This document shows positions 9,051 to 18,140 of a DNA stretch of 64,000 bases, piece by piece. Source of the stretch: Granulicella arctica (GTDB lineage: Bacteria; Acidobacteriota; Terriglobia; Terriglobales; Acidobacteriaceae); NCBI RefSeq assembly GCF_025685605.1, contig NZ_JAGTUT010000001.1:4526001-4590000 (forward strand), written 5' to 3'. The stretch's first letter is position 1, and each line of letters starts with the position of its first letter. The notes beneath the pieces are model-generated. The model was not told the DNA's origin. It did no database searches and was given only the letters and a program-made list of their open reading frames with translations. Both the position numbers and the translations under genes were made by a program.

Positions 9051-10214
9051 TCAATCCTTGGAACCTTCATTCTTGCTCTTCTCTTGGGGCTTGATGGTGT
9101 TCCGGACGACCATAAACTTATTAAGCAGATCGAACCAGAACGGCGCACCCAGCGACAGGGCGAAGCCGGTAATGATCCATCCAAAAAGCTGCTCAAGAAT
9201 GTGGATCGCGTTCCATTGGCCAACGTCGAGAACCTTCGCCTTGTAGTCGGCTACGGAACCGTGCCAGCCAACCGGCAGCAGATACTCCGATGTAACGTCG
9301 TTGAAAGAGCTGACCGTCGTCTGCAACTGCTTGGTGAGATCCTTCTTCATAGTGTCTGGATTGCTGTCGGTTGAGGTCACGGTGTTCTTTGTGATGTAGC
9401 CTTGGGCGGCATTCACCAGACCCGTCCTTGCATCCCGGTCGACCCAAAGGCTCTGGCCCACGCGGATGGAGTCGACGTTAAAGATCACCGATAGCGCCAG
9501 GCCGATGACAAGCAGGATCATCTGCGTCCGCTTCTTGTACCAGCCGGAGACGCGATCCATGGCGTCGTTGTACCAGTTCTCAAGGTTGACGCGGAACTTG
9601 TCGGCGGAGTCGATCGCACCCTCCGCAGTGCTCGCGGTATCGATAAGAAGCGCTCTGAGCGCCTCTGCCGCATTGTTGTTGCAGAGACTATGGACGATCG
9701 TCCCATCAGCCGCTAGTGTCTGCGGGCCACTGCTCGCTTTGCAAAGATTTTCGAGTCGTTGCTGGATGTACCCCAGCTTCGGTGCCCCGGCAGTGTTGCC
9801 GTTGTTGAGGATGTCGACGATGGTGATGGCAAACGTCCGTGCAGGAATGTAGGCGGGTAGAAGGTATTTATCCGAGACACCCGCAATGGGCTGCATATCG
9901 GGCATTTGGAGGATACGCCGTACCACGTCGCGGAAGGGACTTAGCTTATCCGGAATGTTCGTAGCTCCATTGTCCTGCTTAGGGTCGCGATAGAGTCCTC
10001 GAACGAGGCCATGTGTATAAATCAGATCCACGAGCTTCTCTCCATTTTCGAGAGTGCCGCCTGAGAAGAGACTGCGGATGCCATGCTCGAGGTTCGCAGA
10101 TCGAGCTTGAATGAGTGCGGAGAGTGCTTCAAGTGCCGTTGAGGCAATAAGGCTGAGGAGCAGATAAATAAACGCCATACCAATGGCGACGTCGAGAATG
10201 GAAGAGCCGAGCAT
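9051..10214 (-). CDS. Multi-span membrane protein of unknown function
   Basis: 387 residues if it starts at the ATG at 10214 (MLGSSILDVAIG); the frame is open to 10295 but the extra 27 residues look like untranslated leader. Three hydrophobic segments are visible: an N-terminal one (about residues 5-25, IGMAFIYLLLSLIAS), a central one (TQMILLVIGLALSVIF, near 240) and a C-terminal one (GWIITGFALSLGAPFW, near 355). The long part between the first two is soluble and rich in helices. The C-terminus is charged. I do not recognise a catalytic motif or a named family. A hairpin follows the stop codon. Confidence 0.72.
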   Translation of the reverse strand: MLGSSILDVAIGMAFIYLLLSLIASTALEALSALIQARSANLEHGIRSLFSGGTLENGEKLVDLIYTHGLVRGLYRDPKQDNGATNIPDKLSPFRDVVRRILQMPDMQPIAGVSDKYLLPAYIPARTFAITIVDILNNGNTAGAPKLGYIQQRLENLCKASSGPQTLAADGTIVHSLCNNNAAEALRALLIDTASTAEGAIDSADKFRVNLENWYNDAMDRVSGWYKKRTQMILLVIGLALSVIFNVDSIRVGQSLWVDRDARTGLVNAAQGYITKNTVTSTDSNPDTMKKDLTKQLQTTVSSFNDVTSEYLLPVGWHGSVADYKAKVLDVGQWNAIHILEQLFGWIITGFALSLGAPFWFDLLNKFMVVRNTIKPQEKSKNEGSKD

Positions 10215-10326
10215 GGAGATGCCTTTACCAGGAAGATGAACAGCAGCCTGCACCAGGGGAGAGCGCAGACTAGCAGCCGCCGTGGGCCCCGTCAATGTGG
10301 ATTTGATTTGGTACTGCCGCGCGGAT

Positions 10327-12210
10327 TTAGTGGACGCGCAGGACGACTACAGTCTCATCATCGAAATGCTCCGTACCGCCCTGGAAGAGGGCCACGGCAT
10401 CAAGAATGGCATCCACGGCGGCCTCGGAACTGTCCGTCGCCGTGGGATGATGCTGCAGCAGCGTACATAGCCGGTCCGATCCGAACATCTCTGCCTTGGC
10501 GTCGTTCGCGTCCACGATGCCGTCAGAAAAGAAGACCACCAGATCGCCGGGTCGGGTCGCGAGTGTCATCTCTTCGTACACGACGTTGGGGAACAGCCCG
10601 AGCGGGAAGCCCTCGACCTCAATCGTTCGCACATCGATCGCGTTGGTGAGGCTCGTCGTCTCCGCCGTGACGAAGAGCGGCTGCACGGAGCCTGCGTTCG
10701 CGATCTGCAGCGAGCGGGTCTCGTCGTCCCACACGGCGATCAGCATGGTGACGTACTGCGAGGCCAGCTTGCGCTCCTGCAACTGGTCGTTCAGCGCGGC
10801 CAGCAACGTGCCTGCTGAGAGCTTCTGTGGAGCAAGCGATCGGAGGATGCCGGACACAAGCGCAGCGTAAAGGGCCGCCGGTGCAGCCTTGCCCGAGACG
10901 TCGCCGACAGCAAGGGCTACCTTGCCCGCACCATAGTCAAGAAAGTCATAGAGGTCGCCACCAATGGAGCGTGCCGGAAGAAAACGCGCAGCGATCTCCG
11001 CATGTGCAAGACGTGGAGGGGTAGCCGGAAGCAGACGAAGCTGGACCTGCCGCGCCATCTCCAGGTCGCGCTCCATCCGCTGCTCTTCCTCATGGATGCG
11101 CTGATAGAGCCGGGCATTGGCAATCGAGATCGCGACCTGCGCAGCCAGCGTGCTCAGGGTCGTCTGATGATCCTCGTTGTAGTAATTGACCCGGGTGTGC
11201 TCGAGATCAAGCACACCGATCACCTTACCCTTATAGATCAGCGGAACGCTCAGCTCTGAACGAGTCTCGGGGTTTTCAGCGAAGTAGCGCGGATCTTTCC
11301 GCACATCGGGTGCAAGCACCGGCGCACGCTCCTCCGCTGCCGTACCGATCAATCCCTGCCCAAGCTGCACGGTCCGTATGCGCGTAATCCGCTCACCATA
11401 GCGCGACGAGAAGCGGTGTTCAAACTGTCCCTCACGCTCGTTCCAGAGCAGGATGGTGAACATCTGGAAGTCGATCACGCGCTTCAGCAGCTGGCCGATC
11501 CGCTCCAGCAGATCGTCCAGATCGAGGATGCTTGTAATCTCGCGGGAGATCTCGTTCAGCACGCTCAGCGTCTCTGCCTGGCGCGAAACCCGCGTGTAGA
11601 GCCGTGCATTCTCAATGGCGGTCGACATGCGCGATGCGACGAGTTCGAGCAACCTGCGATGCTCGTTGGTAAAGTAGCCGATCTGTTCAGATTCTAGATC
11701 GAGCACGCCGATTACCTTATTTTTCACGATCAGCGGCACAGCCAGTTCCGAGCGAACGTTCGGATTCGCCTCAACATACTGCGGGAAGGTAGTCACATCC
11801 TCGATCAGCATGGACTTGCGCTGCAGTGCCGCCTGTCCAACAACGCCATGGCCAACCTTGATGCGCATCCGTTCGATCTCCGCCGTATGTCCACTCTGGA
11901 AACGCATCCGCAGCTCGTGCGTGCGGTCGTTCAGCAGCAAAATCGCGAAGATGCGATAGTCGATCACGGCACGAACAAGGTCAGCGACGCGGTGCATCAG
12001 CGTGTTCACATCGAGCGTGGTGTTGAGTGCATCCGCGAGGCGATGCAGGAACTCAACCTGCAGCGGTTCGAGGCGGATGTGCGGGTCGGGCGCAGGCGCA
12101 ACCGCGCTCTCCTGCACAGGAGGGCGGTAGTCACCTTCGAAGTGATCCTCCGGTGCGGGTGAAGTAAGGCCGGGAGTTCCGGCCTTGCGCGGCTTGTCGG
12201 TGGTCGACAT
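10327..12210 (-). CDS. GAF-GAF-SpoIIE (RsbU-type PP2C) serine phosphatase
   Basis: 627 residues. Two GAF domains occupy about residues 60-200 and 220-370; both contain the repeated segment SELSVPLI or SELAVPLI with KVIGVLDLE. A linker rich in Glu and Arg leads into a SpoIIE/PP2C domain from about 405 to 625, with metal-binding motifs GGDLYDF, GDVSGK and FFSDGIVDAN. Such proteins dephosphorylate anti-sigma-factor antagonists in partner-switching stress control, with GAF domains sensing small ligands or redox state. No anti-sigma or antagonist gene is adjacent. The first 40 residues are disordered and Pro-rich. Confidence 0.9.
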   Translation of the reverse strand: MSTTDKPRKAGTPGLTSPAPEDHFEGDYRPPVQESAVAPAPDPHIRLEPLQVEFLHRLADALNTTLDVNTLMHRVADLVRAVIDYRIFAILLLNDRTHELRMRFQSGHTAEIERMRIKVGHGVVGQAALQRKSMLIEDVTTFPQYVEANPNVRSELAVPLIVKNKVIGVLDLESEQIGYFTNEHRRLLELVASRMSTAIENARLYTRVSRQAETLSVLNEISREITSILDLDDLLERIGQLLKRVIDFQMFTILLWNEREGQFEHRFSSRYGERITRIRTVQLGQGLIGTAAEERAPVLAPDVRKDPRYFAENPETRSELSVPLIYKGKVIGVLDLEHTRVNYYNEDHQTTLSTLAAQVAISIANARLYQRIHEEEQRMERDLEMARQVQLRLLPATPPRLAHAEIAARFLPARSIGGDLYDFLDYGAGKVALAVGDVSGKAAPAALYAALVSGILRSLAPQKLSAGTLLAALNDQLQERKLASQYVTMLIAVWDDETRSLQIANAGSVQPLFVTAETTSLTNAIDVRTIEVEGFPLGLFPNVVYEEMTLATRPGDLVVFFSDGIVDANDAKAEMFGSDRLCTLLQHHPTATDSSEAAVDAILDAVALFQGGTEHFDDETVVVLRVH

Positions 12211-12254
12211 GTGTAGCGATGATTCTACGTTGGCAGGCGGGTCGGCGAAGGAAG

Positions 12255-13022
12255 TCAGTAGCCCGAGCCTGTTGGCTCCGCGGTGACATAGCCTGCAAGC
12301 TCCGCAACGATCTTCACACTCGCGCTCGCACCGATCCGGCTGGCCCCGGCGCGGAGCATGGCGGTTGCGTCCGCAAGCGACCGAATCCCACCCGATGCCT
12401 TTACCCCGGCGTTTGTTCCCGCCGCACCGCGCAGCAGGCCGATGTCGTCCAGCGTAGCGCCGCCGGTCGAGAAGCCAGTGCTCGTCTTCAGGAAATCAGC
12501 ACCCGCAGCCAGGGCGAGCTCGGCTGCGCGTAGCTTCTCCTCGAAGCTAAGGAGGCATGTCTCGAGGATCACCTTCACGATGGCTCCGCTGCCGTGAGCA
12601 AGCTCCACGACGCCGCGAATATCCTGCTTGACCGCCTCAAAGTCCTCAGACTTGCCCGACTTCAGCAGACCAATGTTCAGCACCATATCGACGTCATGTG
12701 CCCCAAGCTTCAAGACCCGCACCGTCTCATCGCGTTTGGAGCTAGAAAGCGTGGCCCCGAGCGGGAAGCCAATGACCACACCTACCGGAACGCCCGTGCC
12801 CGCAAGCGCCTGCACCGCTGTGGCGACCCAGGTCGGATTGATCATGGCGCAGGCAAACTGATGCTCCGCCGCCTCCTCACAGAGCTGGATCACCTGGGCG
12901 CGCGTAGCATCCGGCCGGAGTAGCGTATGGTCAAGCACCGAGGCAAGGGCCTGCGGCGTGGCAAGTATCTGCGCGGCAAATGCAGCGGCGTCATAGGTCA
13001 GGTTCTGCGTAGAAGTGGTCAA
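12255..13022 (-). CDS. deoC: Deoxyribose-phosphate aldolase
   Basis: 255 residues from a TTG at 13022, chosen because it is preceded by ACAGGAGC as a ribosome binding site and gives the family N-terminus ([14 protein letters not shown]); the frame is open well upstream into the next gene, which is not expected to be translated. DeoC motifs are [11 protein letters not shown], the Schiff-base region [10 protein letters not shown], and [12 protein letters not shown] with its catalytic Lys, then [10 protein letters not shown]. It cleaves 2-deoxyribose-5-phosphate to acetaldehyde and glyceraldehyde-3-phosphate in deoxynucleoside salvage. It sits downstream of the UdgX gene on the same strand, 41 bp away. 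Confidence 0.92.
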   Translation of the reverse strand: MTTSTQNLTYDAAAFAAQILATPQALASVLDHTLLRPDATRAQVIQLCEEAAEHQFACAMINPTWVATAVQALAGTGVPVGVVIGFPLGATLSSSKRDETVRVLKLGAHDVDMVLNIGLLKSGKSEDFEAVKQDIRGVVELAHGSGAIVKVILETCLLSFEEKLRAAELALAAGADFLKTSTGFSTGGATLDDIGLLRGAAGTNAGVKASGGIRSLADATAMLRAGASRIGASASVKIVAELAGYVTAEPTGSGY

Positions 13023-13063
13023 GGGTGCTCCTGTCGGCGGGGGTGAGGCGCGCCGAGCGTCGT

Positions 13064-14677
13064 TTATACCGTCTCTGAGACTAGCTGGGTTGCGGTTTGA
13101 TGCGCAAGCGCAAGGTCTTCCTTCAGGTACGCATAGAGCTGGTGGCGGCTCTCCTCGTCGCGGGCGCGCAGGATAGCGCTCGGATGAATCGTCGCCATCA
13201 CATGCTCGGCGTATTTTGTGTTGATCAGCTTCCCGCGATCCTTCATCAGGCCAAAGGTCCCGCCCAGCAGGCTCTTCGCTGCCGAGGCGCCAAGGCACAG
13301 GATCACCTTTGGCCGGACCGCATCGATCTCTGCCTCGAGCCACGGCCTGCAGGCCGTAATCTCCGACATCCGCGGATTCTGGTGAAGCCGCAGCTTCCCA
13401 CGCTGGACAAACTTGAAGTGCTTCACCGCGTTCGTCACGTAGATCTGAGCGCGATCGATACCAAGCTCCTCGCAGGCCTTCTGGAGCAACTTCCCGGCCG
13501 GCCCAATGAAGGGCAGCCCTTGCAGATCTTCCTGGTCCCCCGGCTGTTCCCCGACAAACATCAGGCGGGCATCCACCGGTCCATTACCCGGCACAACCTG
13601 AGTGGCGTGCTTGTAGAGATCGCATCCCTTGCAGGAGGGGAGCGCGGCCTGTATGACCTTAATCGTGTGTTCGGCGGGGACGAAGGGCTGAGCAGTTGGC
13701 TGCTGCTCCTGGCGCGTGACCATGGTGGCGACTCGATTCTGGGCCTTGGTGATGAGATTTGGAAGGAGCGAGACCTCGGGCAGATCCTTCCAATAGCGGA
13801 CGGGCATCTCGCTGCGCATCGTCTCAGGATTCAGCCGCGCAGGGTTGAAGATGCTGGCGTAGTAGGCGCGCCAGAGGGTTTCCAGCTCGTCTTCGGCAGG
13901 TGCAGCCTCACGCGGCAACCCGGGCGAAAAGGTAAGGCGCTTCGTAACCGGGTCCCACGACACCGAAGCATCCGGCGTCAAAATGCTCCAGCGCAGCACC
14001 GCAAAGCGCTCAGCGAAGAACGGCGCAGCCAGCGGCAGGATACGATGGTCCGGCTGGTACCACGCAATGAAGTGCTCGCAATTCTCAGTCACCTCAGAGG
14101 TTGCCGCATCGATCTCGGGCCAGCACTCCGGAATCTCCGTCTTCGTCACGCCAAAGGGCGTCGGCGTCGCGAGCACAAGGTGGTGCTCCTCGCCAAGCTC
14201 GCGACTCCCGTCCGGCACCAGAACCGTCTCGTCGATCACCGTCGGACGACCTTCAGGGTAGCTCGGCTCGCCCGGTTCAAGCACTTTGCGGAAGCGTACG
14301 AAGGCGTGCATCTTGTGAAGGTCGCGCCGCACCTGCCCGTCAAGTCGCAAAAGCTGATCGACGTCGCGATCCACCTCGACACGCATCAGGTCGCGCTCCG
14401 TCTGTAGTCGGTACAGCAAGCGGTAGAGGAGATTCCACCGCTGCGGATCTCGGTGCGCAGACGCATACTTTGCCGCTTCCAGAAAGGTCTTCGAGGTATG
14501 CGGCGCTGTAATCGGCTGCCCGGTCGGCGTCTCATCGCTACCCAGGGACAAGGCCAGGGTGGTCGGCACACTCGCGTCTTGTAGATCGATCTCCTCTGGC
14601 CGATAGCCAAGGCGGAGCGCCTCACGTGCGGCGTCCCGCCAGGCTGCAAAGTCGGGTTGGAGGAGCAAATGCTTCAT
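13064..14677 (-). CDS. UdgX-type uracil-DNA-binding protein fused to an N-terminal DUF4130-like domain
   Basis: 537 residues in two parts. Residues 1 to about 250 resemble the DUF4130 (TIGR03915) domain linked to radical SAM repair proteins. The C-terminal part (about 330-530) is a family 4-like uracil-DNA glycosylase fold: GEQPGDQED is motif A, the [11 protein letters not shown] segment is the loop with the His that in UdgX forms a covalent bond to the deoxyribose, and TIHPSAILR closes the active site. Cysteines for a 4Fe-4S cluster are present ([10 protein letters not shown] and C in later helices). The His-loop here reads RGKLRLH rather than the common RGKRRIH. It stands 40 bp upstream of the NIPSNAP and radical SAM genes, in the order rSAM, NIPSNAP, UdgX, all on the minus strand. 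Confidence 0.85.
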   Translation of the reverse strand: MKHLLLQPDFAAWRDAAREALRLGYRPEEIDLQDASVPTTLALSLGSDETPTGQPITAPHTSKTFLEAAKYASAHRDPQRWNLLYRLLYRLQTERDLMRVEVDRDVDQLLRLDGQVRRDLHKMHAFVRFRKVLEPGEPSYPEGRPTVIDETVLVPDGSRELGEEHHLVLATPTPFGVTKTEIPECWPEIDAATSEVTENCEHFIAWYQPDHRILPLAAPFFAERFAVLRWSILTPDASVSWDPVTKRLTFSPGLPREAAPAEDELETLWRAYYASIFNPARLNPETMRSEMPVRYWKDLPEVSLLPNLITKAQNRVATMVTRQEQQPTAQPFVPAEHTIKVIQAALPSCKGCDLYKHATQVVPGNGPVDARLMFVGEQPGDQEDLQGLPFIGPAGKLLQKACEELGIDRAQIYVTNAVKHFKFVQRGKLRLHQNPRMSEITACRPWLEAEIDAVRPKVILCLGASAAKSLLGGTFGLMKDRGKLINTKYAEHVMATIHPSAILRARDEESRHQLYAYLKEDLALAHQTATQLVSETV

Positions 14678-14717
14678 ACGGCGACGTTTCCTATGATGGT
14701 CGCCGCATGTTTGGCGT

Positions 14718-15530
14718 CTAGATCTGTGAACATGCCAGTGGGCTGAGAATAAGATTCGTGATGTTACTTACGATCTCCTCAAAGTGGTAGCGCGGGTCTG
14801 TGGAAAGCTTCTTCCACTCGGGGTCGGCACCGAATGCCTTCCAGTTCTTGTCCATGGTTGCAAGATCAGGGAAGCTGAGCATGTACGTCAGATTCGGCAT
14901 GCGCGGTCCGACCAGCGTGTCGCCATAGAAGACCTGGTCAAATCCGGCGCGCCCGAAGACCCCGAACTCACCCTTGTTGAACATCTCGACCTTGCGAACA
15001 TGGTCGCGGTCGCTCGGGCTCTCATACGTCCGAAGCTGAAAGAGGCGCTTTTGATGTTGCGCGGCGGACGGTGGCGGCGTCAGCTTCGGCCAGCCCTCGA
15101 ACGCCGAAAGCAGCTTGCTCTCGGTTCGCAGGAACGACGGCGCAGTCGCAGGCGCGCTCCAGAAGGGATCAGCCAGCTTCAAAAACGCCTCATCCTTACT
15201 CAAGGTCAGATCCAACGTCGTCAGTGCCTCGACTGACTTGCTCGGAATCAGCACCAGGAACGTCGGCGTCTCCGGTCCGATGTCGATTTTAAAGGCACCG
15301 ATCGGGTTCATTCCCATCCGGTTGACGGTCGGAATAAGCGCGTCCGCAATGAACTTCTCGCACAGCGCAGTCTGTGGCCCCGTCTGTAGATGGTAAGTCC
15401 GTAAAAGGTAGAACTCGCGCGCACCAGCGCTGGGAGTTTGGCCGGACATCTGTCCAGTCAAGGCGAGGGCGGATGCTGCGGTAGAGGCTGTCAGGAAATC
15501 ACGTCGCTGCAAAGTAGTCCTCCGGGTCAA
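14718..15530 (-). CDS. NIPSNAP-family protein with twin-arginine signal
   Basis: 270 residues. The N-terminus has a twin-arginine pattern (LQRRDFLTAS) followed by a hydrophobic run and QMSGQTP, which suggests export in folded form by Tat. Two NIPSNAP-type alpha-beta repeats follow: EFYLLRTYHLQTGPQTALCEKFI near residue 40 and RLFQLRTYESPSDRDHVRKVEMF near 165, the ferredoxin-like dimeric barrel of this family. The biochemical role of bacterial NIPSNAP proteins is unknown. It lies between a repair-type radical SAM gene and a UdgX-like gene on the same strand, yet a Tat-exported protein is unlikely to take part in DNA repair. Confidence 0.8.
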   Translation of the reverse strand: MTRRTTLQRRDFLTASTAASALALTGQMSGQTPSAGAREFYLLRTYHLQTGPQTALCEKFIADALIPTVNRMGMNPIGAFKIDIGPETPTFLVLIPSKSVEALTTLDLTLSKDEAFLKLADPFWSAPATAPSFLRTESKLLSAFEGWPKLTPPPSAAQHQKRLFQLRTYESPSDRDHVRKVEMFNKGEFGVFGRAGFDQVFYGDTLVGPRMPNLTYMLSFPDLATMDKNWKAFGADPEWKKLSTDPRYHFEEIVSNITNLILSPLACSQI

Positions 15531-15548
15531 ATCTTCGGTCGCACCAGT

Positions 15549-16790
15549 TTAGACCGAACCGGTCAATGCGCTGAAGGGTGCAAAAAGATCGAGCTGCAAA
15601 GTTGAGGCAATCGGCACAATCGGCTGAGCGTTCGGGAGGTGGTCAGCTGTAGTCATATAGGGCATGGCGCTCTTGATACGAACGTGCAGCTTCTTGAGAT
15701 CATCCAGGCCAAAACGGTGGTATTTGCGAATGGACAGAATCCGCTCGACACTCCGATAGCCAATCCCAGGCACCCGCAGCAGCGCCTCGCGTGGGGCTGC
15801 ATTCACGTCAATCGGAAAGAACTCCGGATGGTGCTTCGCCCAGGTGGTCTTCGGATCTTCCGTCAGCGAAAGCTCCGGCTGCTCCGGCGTCGTAAGCTCC
15901 TCGGCCTGGTATCCGTAGTAGCGCATGAGCCAGTCAGACTGATAAAGCCGGTGCTCCCGCATCAACGGCGCAGCCTTCAGCGGCAGCCGCGCATCCGCCT
16001 CCGGGTAGGGGCTGAAGCCGGTGTAGTAGATTCGCCGCAGCTTGTACTCCCGGTACAGGTGCGTGGCTGTCGTCAGGATCTGCCGATCGTTCGCCGGTGT
16101 CGCGCCGACGACCATCTGGGTCGATTGGCCCGCCATCGCGAACTTTGGCGCAAGCGTGGACTTTTTTCGATCCTCATCCGCCTCTTCTTTCCGCGTATGG
16201 ATCTGGCCCATCGTCGATTCGATCACTGCCGACTTCTTCTCCGGAGCAAGCTGAACAAGATCCTGCTGGGTCGGCAATTCAATATTCGCGCTAAGCCGAT
16301 CCGCCCAAAGCCCCGCCTCGTTGATCAGCCTTTCGTTCGCCCCCGGAATTGCCTTCAAGTGGATATACCCGCCGAACTTATGCACAGAGCGCAGCGTCTT
16401 CGCCACCTGGATCAGCTGCTCCATCGTGTAATCGGGCGACTGGACGATCCCCGAAGAGAGAAACAGCCCCTCTATATAGTTGCGCTTGTAGAAGTCCAGG
16501 GTCAGGTCGACGACCTCCTGCGGTGTAAACCTCGCCCGCTGGATGTCACTCGAAACCCGGTTGACGCAAAAGACACAGTCATAGGTACAAACATTAGTCA
16601 GCAGAATCTTCAGTAGAGACACGCAGCGACCATCTGGCGTATAGCTATGGCAAATTCCCATGCCATCGGAATGCCCGACACCCTCGTTGTTTCCGGCCCG
16701 TTTTGCACCCGACGAGGCGCACGACGCATCGTACTTCGCTGCGTCCGCAAGGATCTCGAGTTTGCGCTGTACATTCATCGGAAGTCGCAA
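15549..16790 (-). CDS. Putative DNA modification/repair radical SAM protein (TIGR03916-like)
   Basis: 413 residues. The radical SAM cluster motif is CTYDCVFC (C-x3-C-x2-C) near residue 70, preceded by a second Cys-rich segment (GICHSYTPDGRC) that may bind metal. The C-terminus (about 320-370) has a helix-hairpin-helix, INVNAAPREALLRVPGIGYRSV, for DNA binding. This family was described by genome context with DUF4130 proteins and is thought to act on DNA damage, but no reaction has been shown. The partner-type gene lies two genes downstream here. The ATG at 16778 (MNVQRKLEILADA) is an equally good start. Confidence 0.88.
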   Translation of the reverse strand: MRLPMNVQRKLEILADAAKYDASCASSGAKRAGNNEGVGHSDGMGICHSYTPDGRCVSLLKILLTNVCTYDCVFCVNRVSSDIQRARFTPQEVVDLTLDFYKRNYIEGLFLSSGIVQSPDYTMEQLIQVAKTLRSVHKFGGYIHLKAIPGANERLINEAGLWADRLSANIELPTQQDLVQLAPEKKSAVIESTMGQIHTRKEEADEDRKKSTLAPKFAMAGQSTQMVVGATPANDRQILTTATHLYREYKLRRIYYTGFSPYPEADARLPLKAAPLMREHRLYQSDWLMRYYGYQAEELTTPEQPELSLTEDPKTTWAKHHPEFFPIDVNAAPREALLRVPGIGYRSVERILSIRKYHRFGLDDLKKLHVRIKSAMPYMTTADHLPNAQPIVPIASTLQLDLFAPFSALTGSV

Positions 16791-16906
16791 GCCTGATTAT
16801 AGCGAATGAAAAGCGAACTTGGCATCTACTGTCAACTGTATGTAGCCGGTACTTTCGTTTGCAAGTAACTCGTATCCGAATGGCCAGCTTCGCTATCTAA
16901 TACCCT

Positions 16907-17989
16907 ATGAGCATTTCACCCGGAGAGCTGCGGCTCTCGGTTCTCGATCAGTCGCCGGTCTCTGCAGGCAGCACCTCAGCCGACAGCCTTCAGCGCTCCA
17001 TCAGTCTCGCCCGACACGTCGACGCACTGGGCTATCACCGCTTCTGGATGTCCGAGCACCACGCTATGGAGACCCTCGCCTGTACCGCGCCCGAGGTTAT
17101 GCTCGCCCGCATCGGCGCGGAGACCCGCCGCATCCGCATCGGCTCCGGCGGCATCATGCTTCCGCACTATACCGCCTTCAAAGTGGCCGAGTGTTTCCGG
17201 ATGCTCCACGCTCTTTATCCCGGTCGCGTGGACCTGGGTATCGGCCGTGCCCCTGGTGGCGGGCCGGTCGAGGCGCTAGCCCTCAAGCGCGATCGCACCA
17301 CCCAGCAGCACGACGATTTTCCCGACCAGGTCAGCGAATTGCTCGCATTCCTTGGTCACGACTTCCCGGTGGGCCATCCCTTCGCCCGTATCCAGGTATC
17401 TCCGAACATGCCTGGCTCGCCCGACGTGTGGATGCTCGGTTCAAGCATGTGGAGCGCCTCGTCCGCAGCCGAGTTCGGCCTTCCGTACGCCTTCGCGCAC
17501 TTCTTCAGCCCGGTCAACACCCGCGCCGCTATCGAAGCCTATAAGCGTGGTTTCATGATGAGCGCCCTACGGGACGAACCCGAGGCCATGGTCGCTGTCG
17601 GCGTCATCTGCGCGGATACACAGGAGGAAGCGGAATATCTCTCCACGAGTGTGCGTCTCCTCCAACGCCGTATTCGCCAGGGCGACCGGCGTCCCATCGC
17701 CTCGCCTGAGGAGTCAATTCGTGAACTGAAGCTCTTTGGCGAGACAAGCCTGCAGGCCTCTCAGGCCGCAGAAGAGGGCGAGTGGCCACGCTACTTCGTC
17801 GGTACGCCGGAGCGTGTCAAGGAGGAGTTGGGGCAGATGGCGACGGCTCTCAAAATCACTGAGGTCGTCGTAAATACCATCGTCTGGGACCACGCAGCGC
17901 GTCTCCGCAGCTACGATCTTCTTGCGGAAGCATTTACGTTGACGAGCGTCTCACCGGATCGTCGCATTCTGTCGACAGCCGCATTCTAG
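16907..17989 (+). CDS. LLM-class flavin-dependent oxidoreductase
   Basis: 360 residues, the length of a luciferase-like monooxygenase. The motifs fit group 1 of the family: LSVLDQSPVSAG at the N-terminus, YHRFWMSEHHAMETLA near residue 43 and the TIM-barrel strand GSGGIMLPHYTAFKVAE. It probably uses FMN or F420 from a partner reductase; the substrate is unknown. The gene is on its own, with 117 bp before it and 150 bp to the next start. The ATG at 16907 gives the normal N-terminus. Confidence 0.88.
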   Translation: MSISPGELRLSVLDQSPVSAGSTSADSLQRSISLARHVDALGYHRFWMSEHHAMETLACTAPEVMLARIGAETRRIRIGSGGIMLPHYTAFKVAECFRMLHALYPGRVDLGIGRAPGGGPVEALALKRDRTTQQHDDFPDQVSELLAFLGHDFPVGHPFARIQVSPNMPGSPDVWMLGSSMWSASSAAEFGLPYAFAHFFSPVNTRAAIEAYKRGFMMSALRDEPEAMVAVGVICADTQEEAEYLSTSVRLLQRRIRQGDRRPIASPEESIRELKLFGETSLQASQAAEEGEWPRYFVGTPERVKEELGQMATALKITEVVVNTIVWDHAARLRSYDLLAEAFTLTSVSPDRRILSTAAF

Positions 17990-18020
17990 TTTCAAAAAGT
18001 AAAATAAAAGCGCAAACCTA

Positions 18021-18067
18021 TTGATCTCCTAAAACTTACCGTTATATGTTGTCTGTATGACATACAG
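18021..18067 (+). promoter_or_regulatory. Promoter with overlapping palindrome upstream of GGDEF-EAL gene
   Basis: TTGATC at 18021-18026 and TTATAT at 18042-18047 are spaced by 15 bases and make a sigma-70-like promoter. A perfect 15-bp palindrome, CTGTATG-A-CATACAG, covers 18053-18067 where transcription would start. Such a site just downstream of a -10 box fits a repressor operator. The gene begins at 18141. Confidence 0.55.
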
Positions 18068-18140
18068 CGGTCGTCACGCCGAGAGATGCTGTTCGCCTAT
18101 GAAACTGAGATAGCCAGATCGAACAGCTGGAGAGCTTGGC

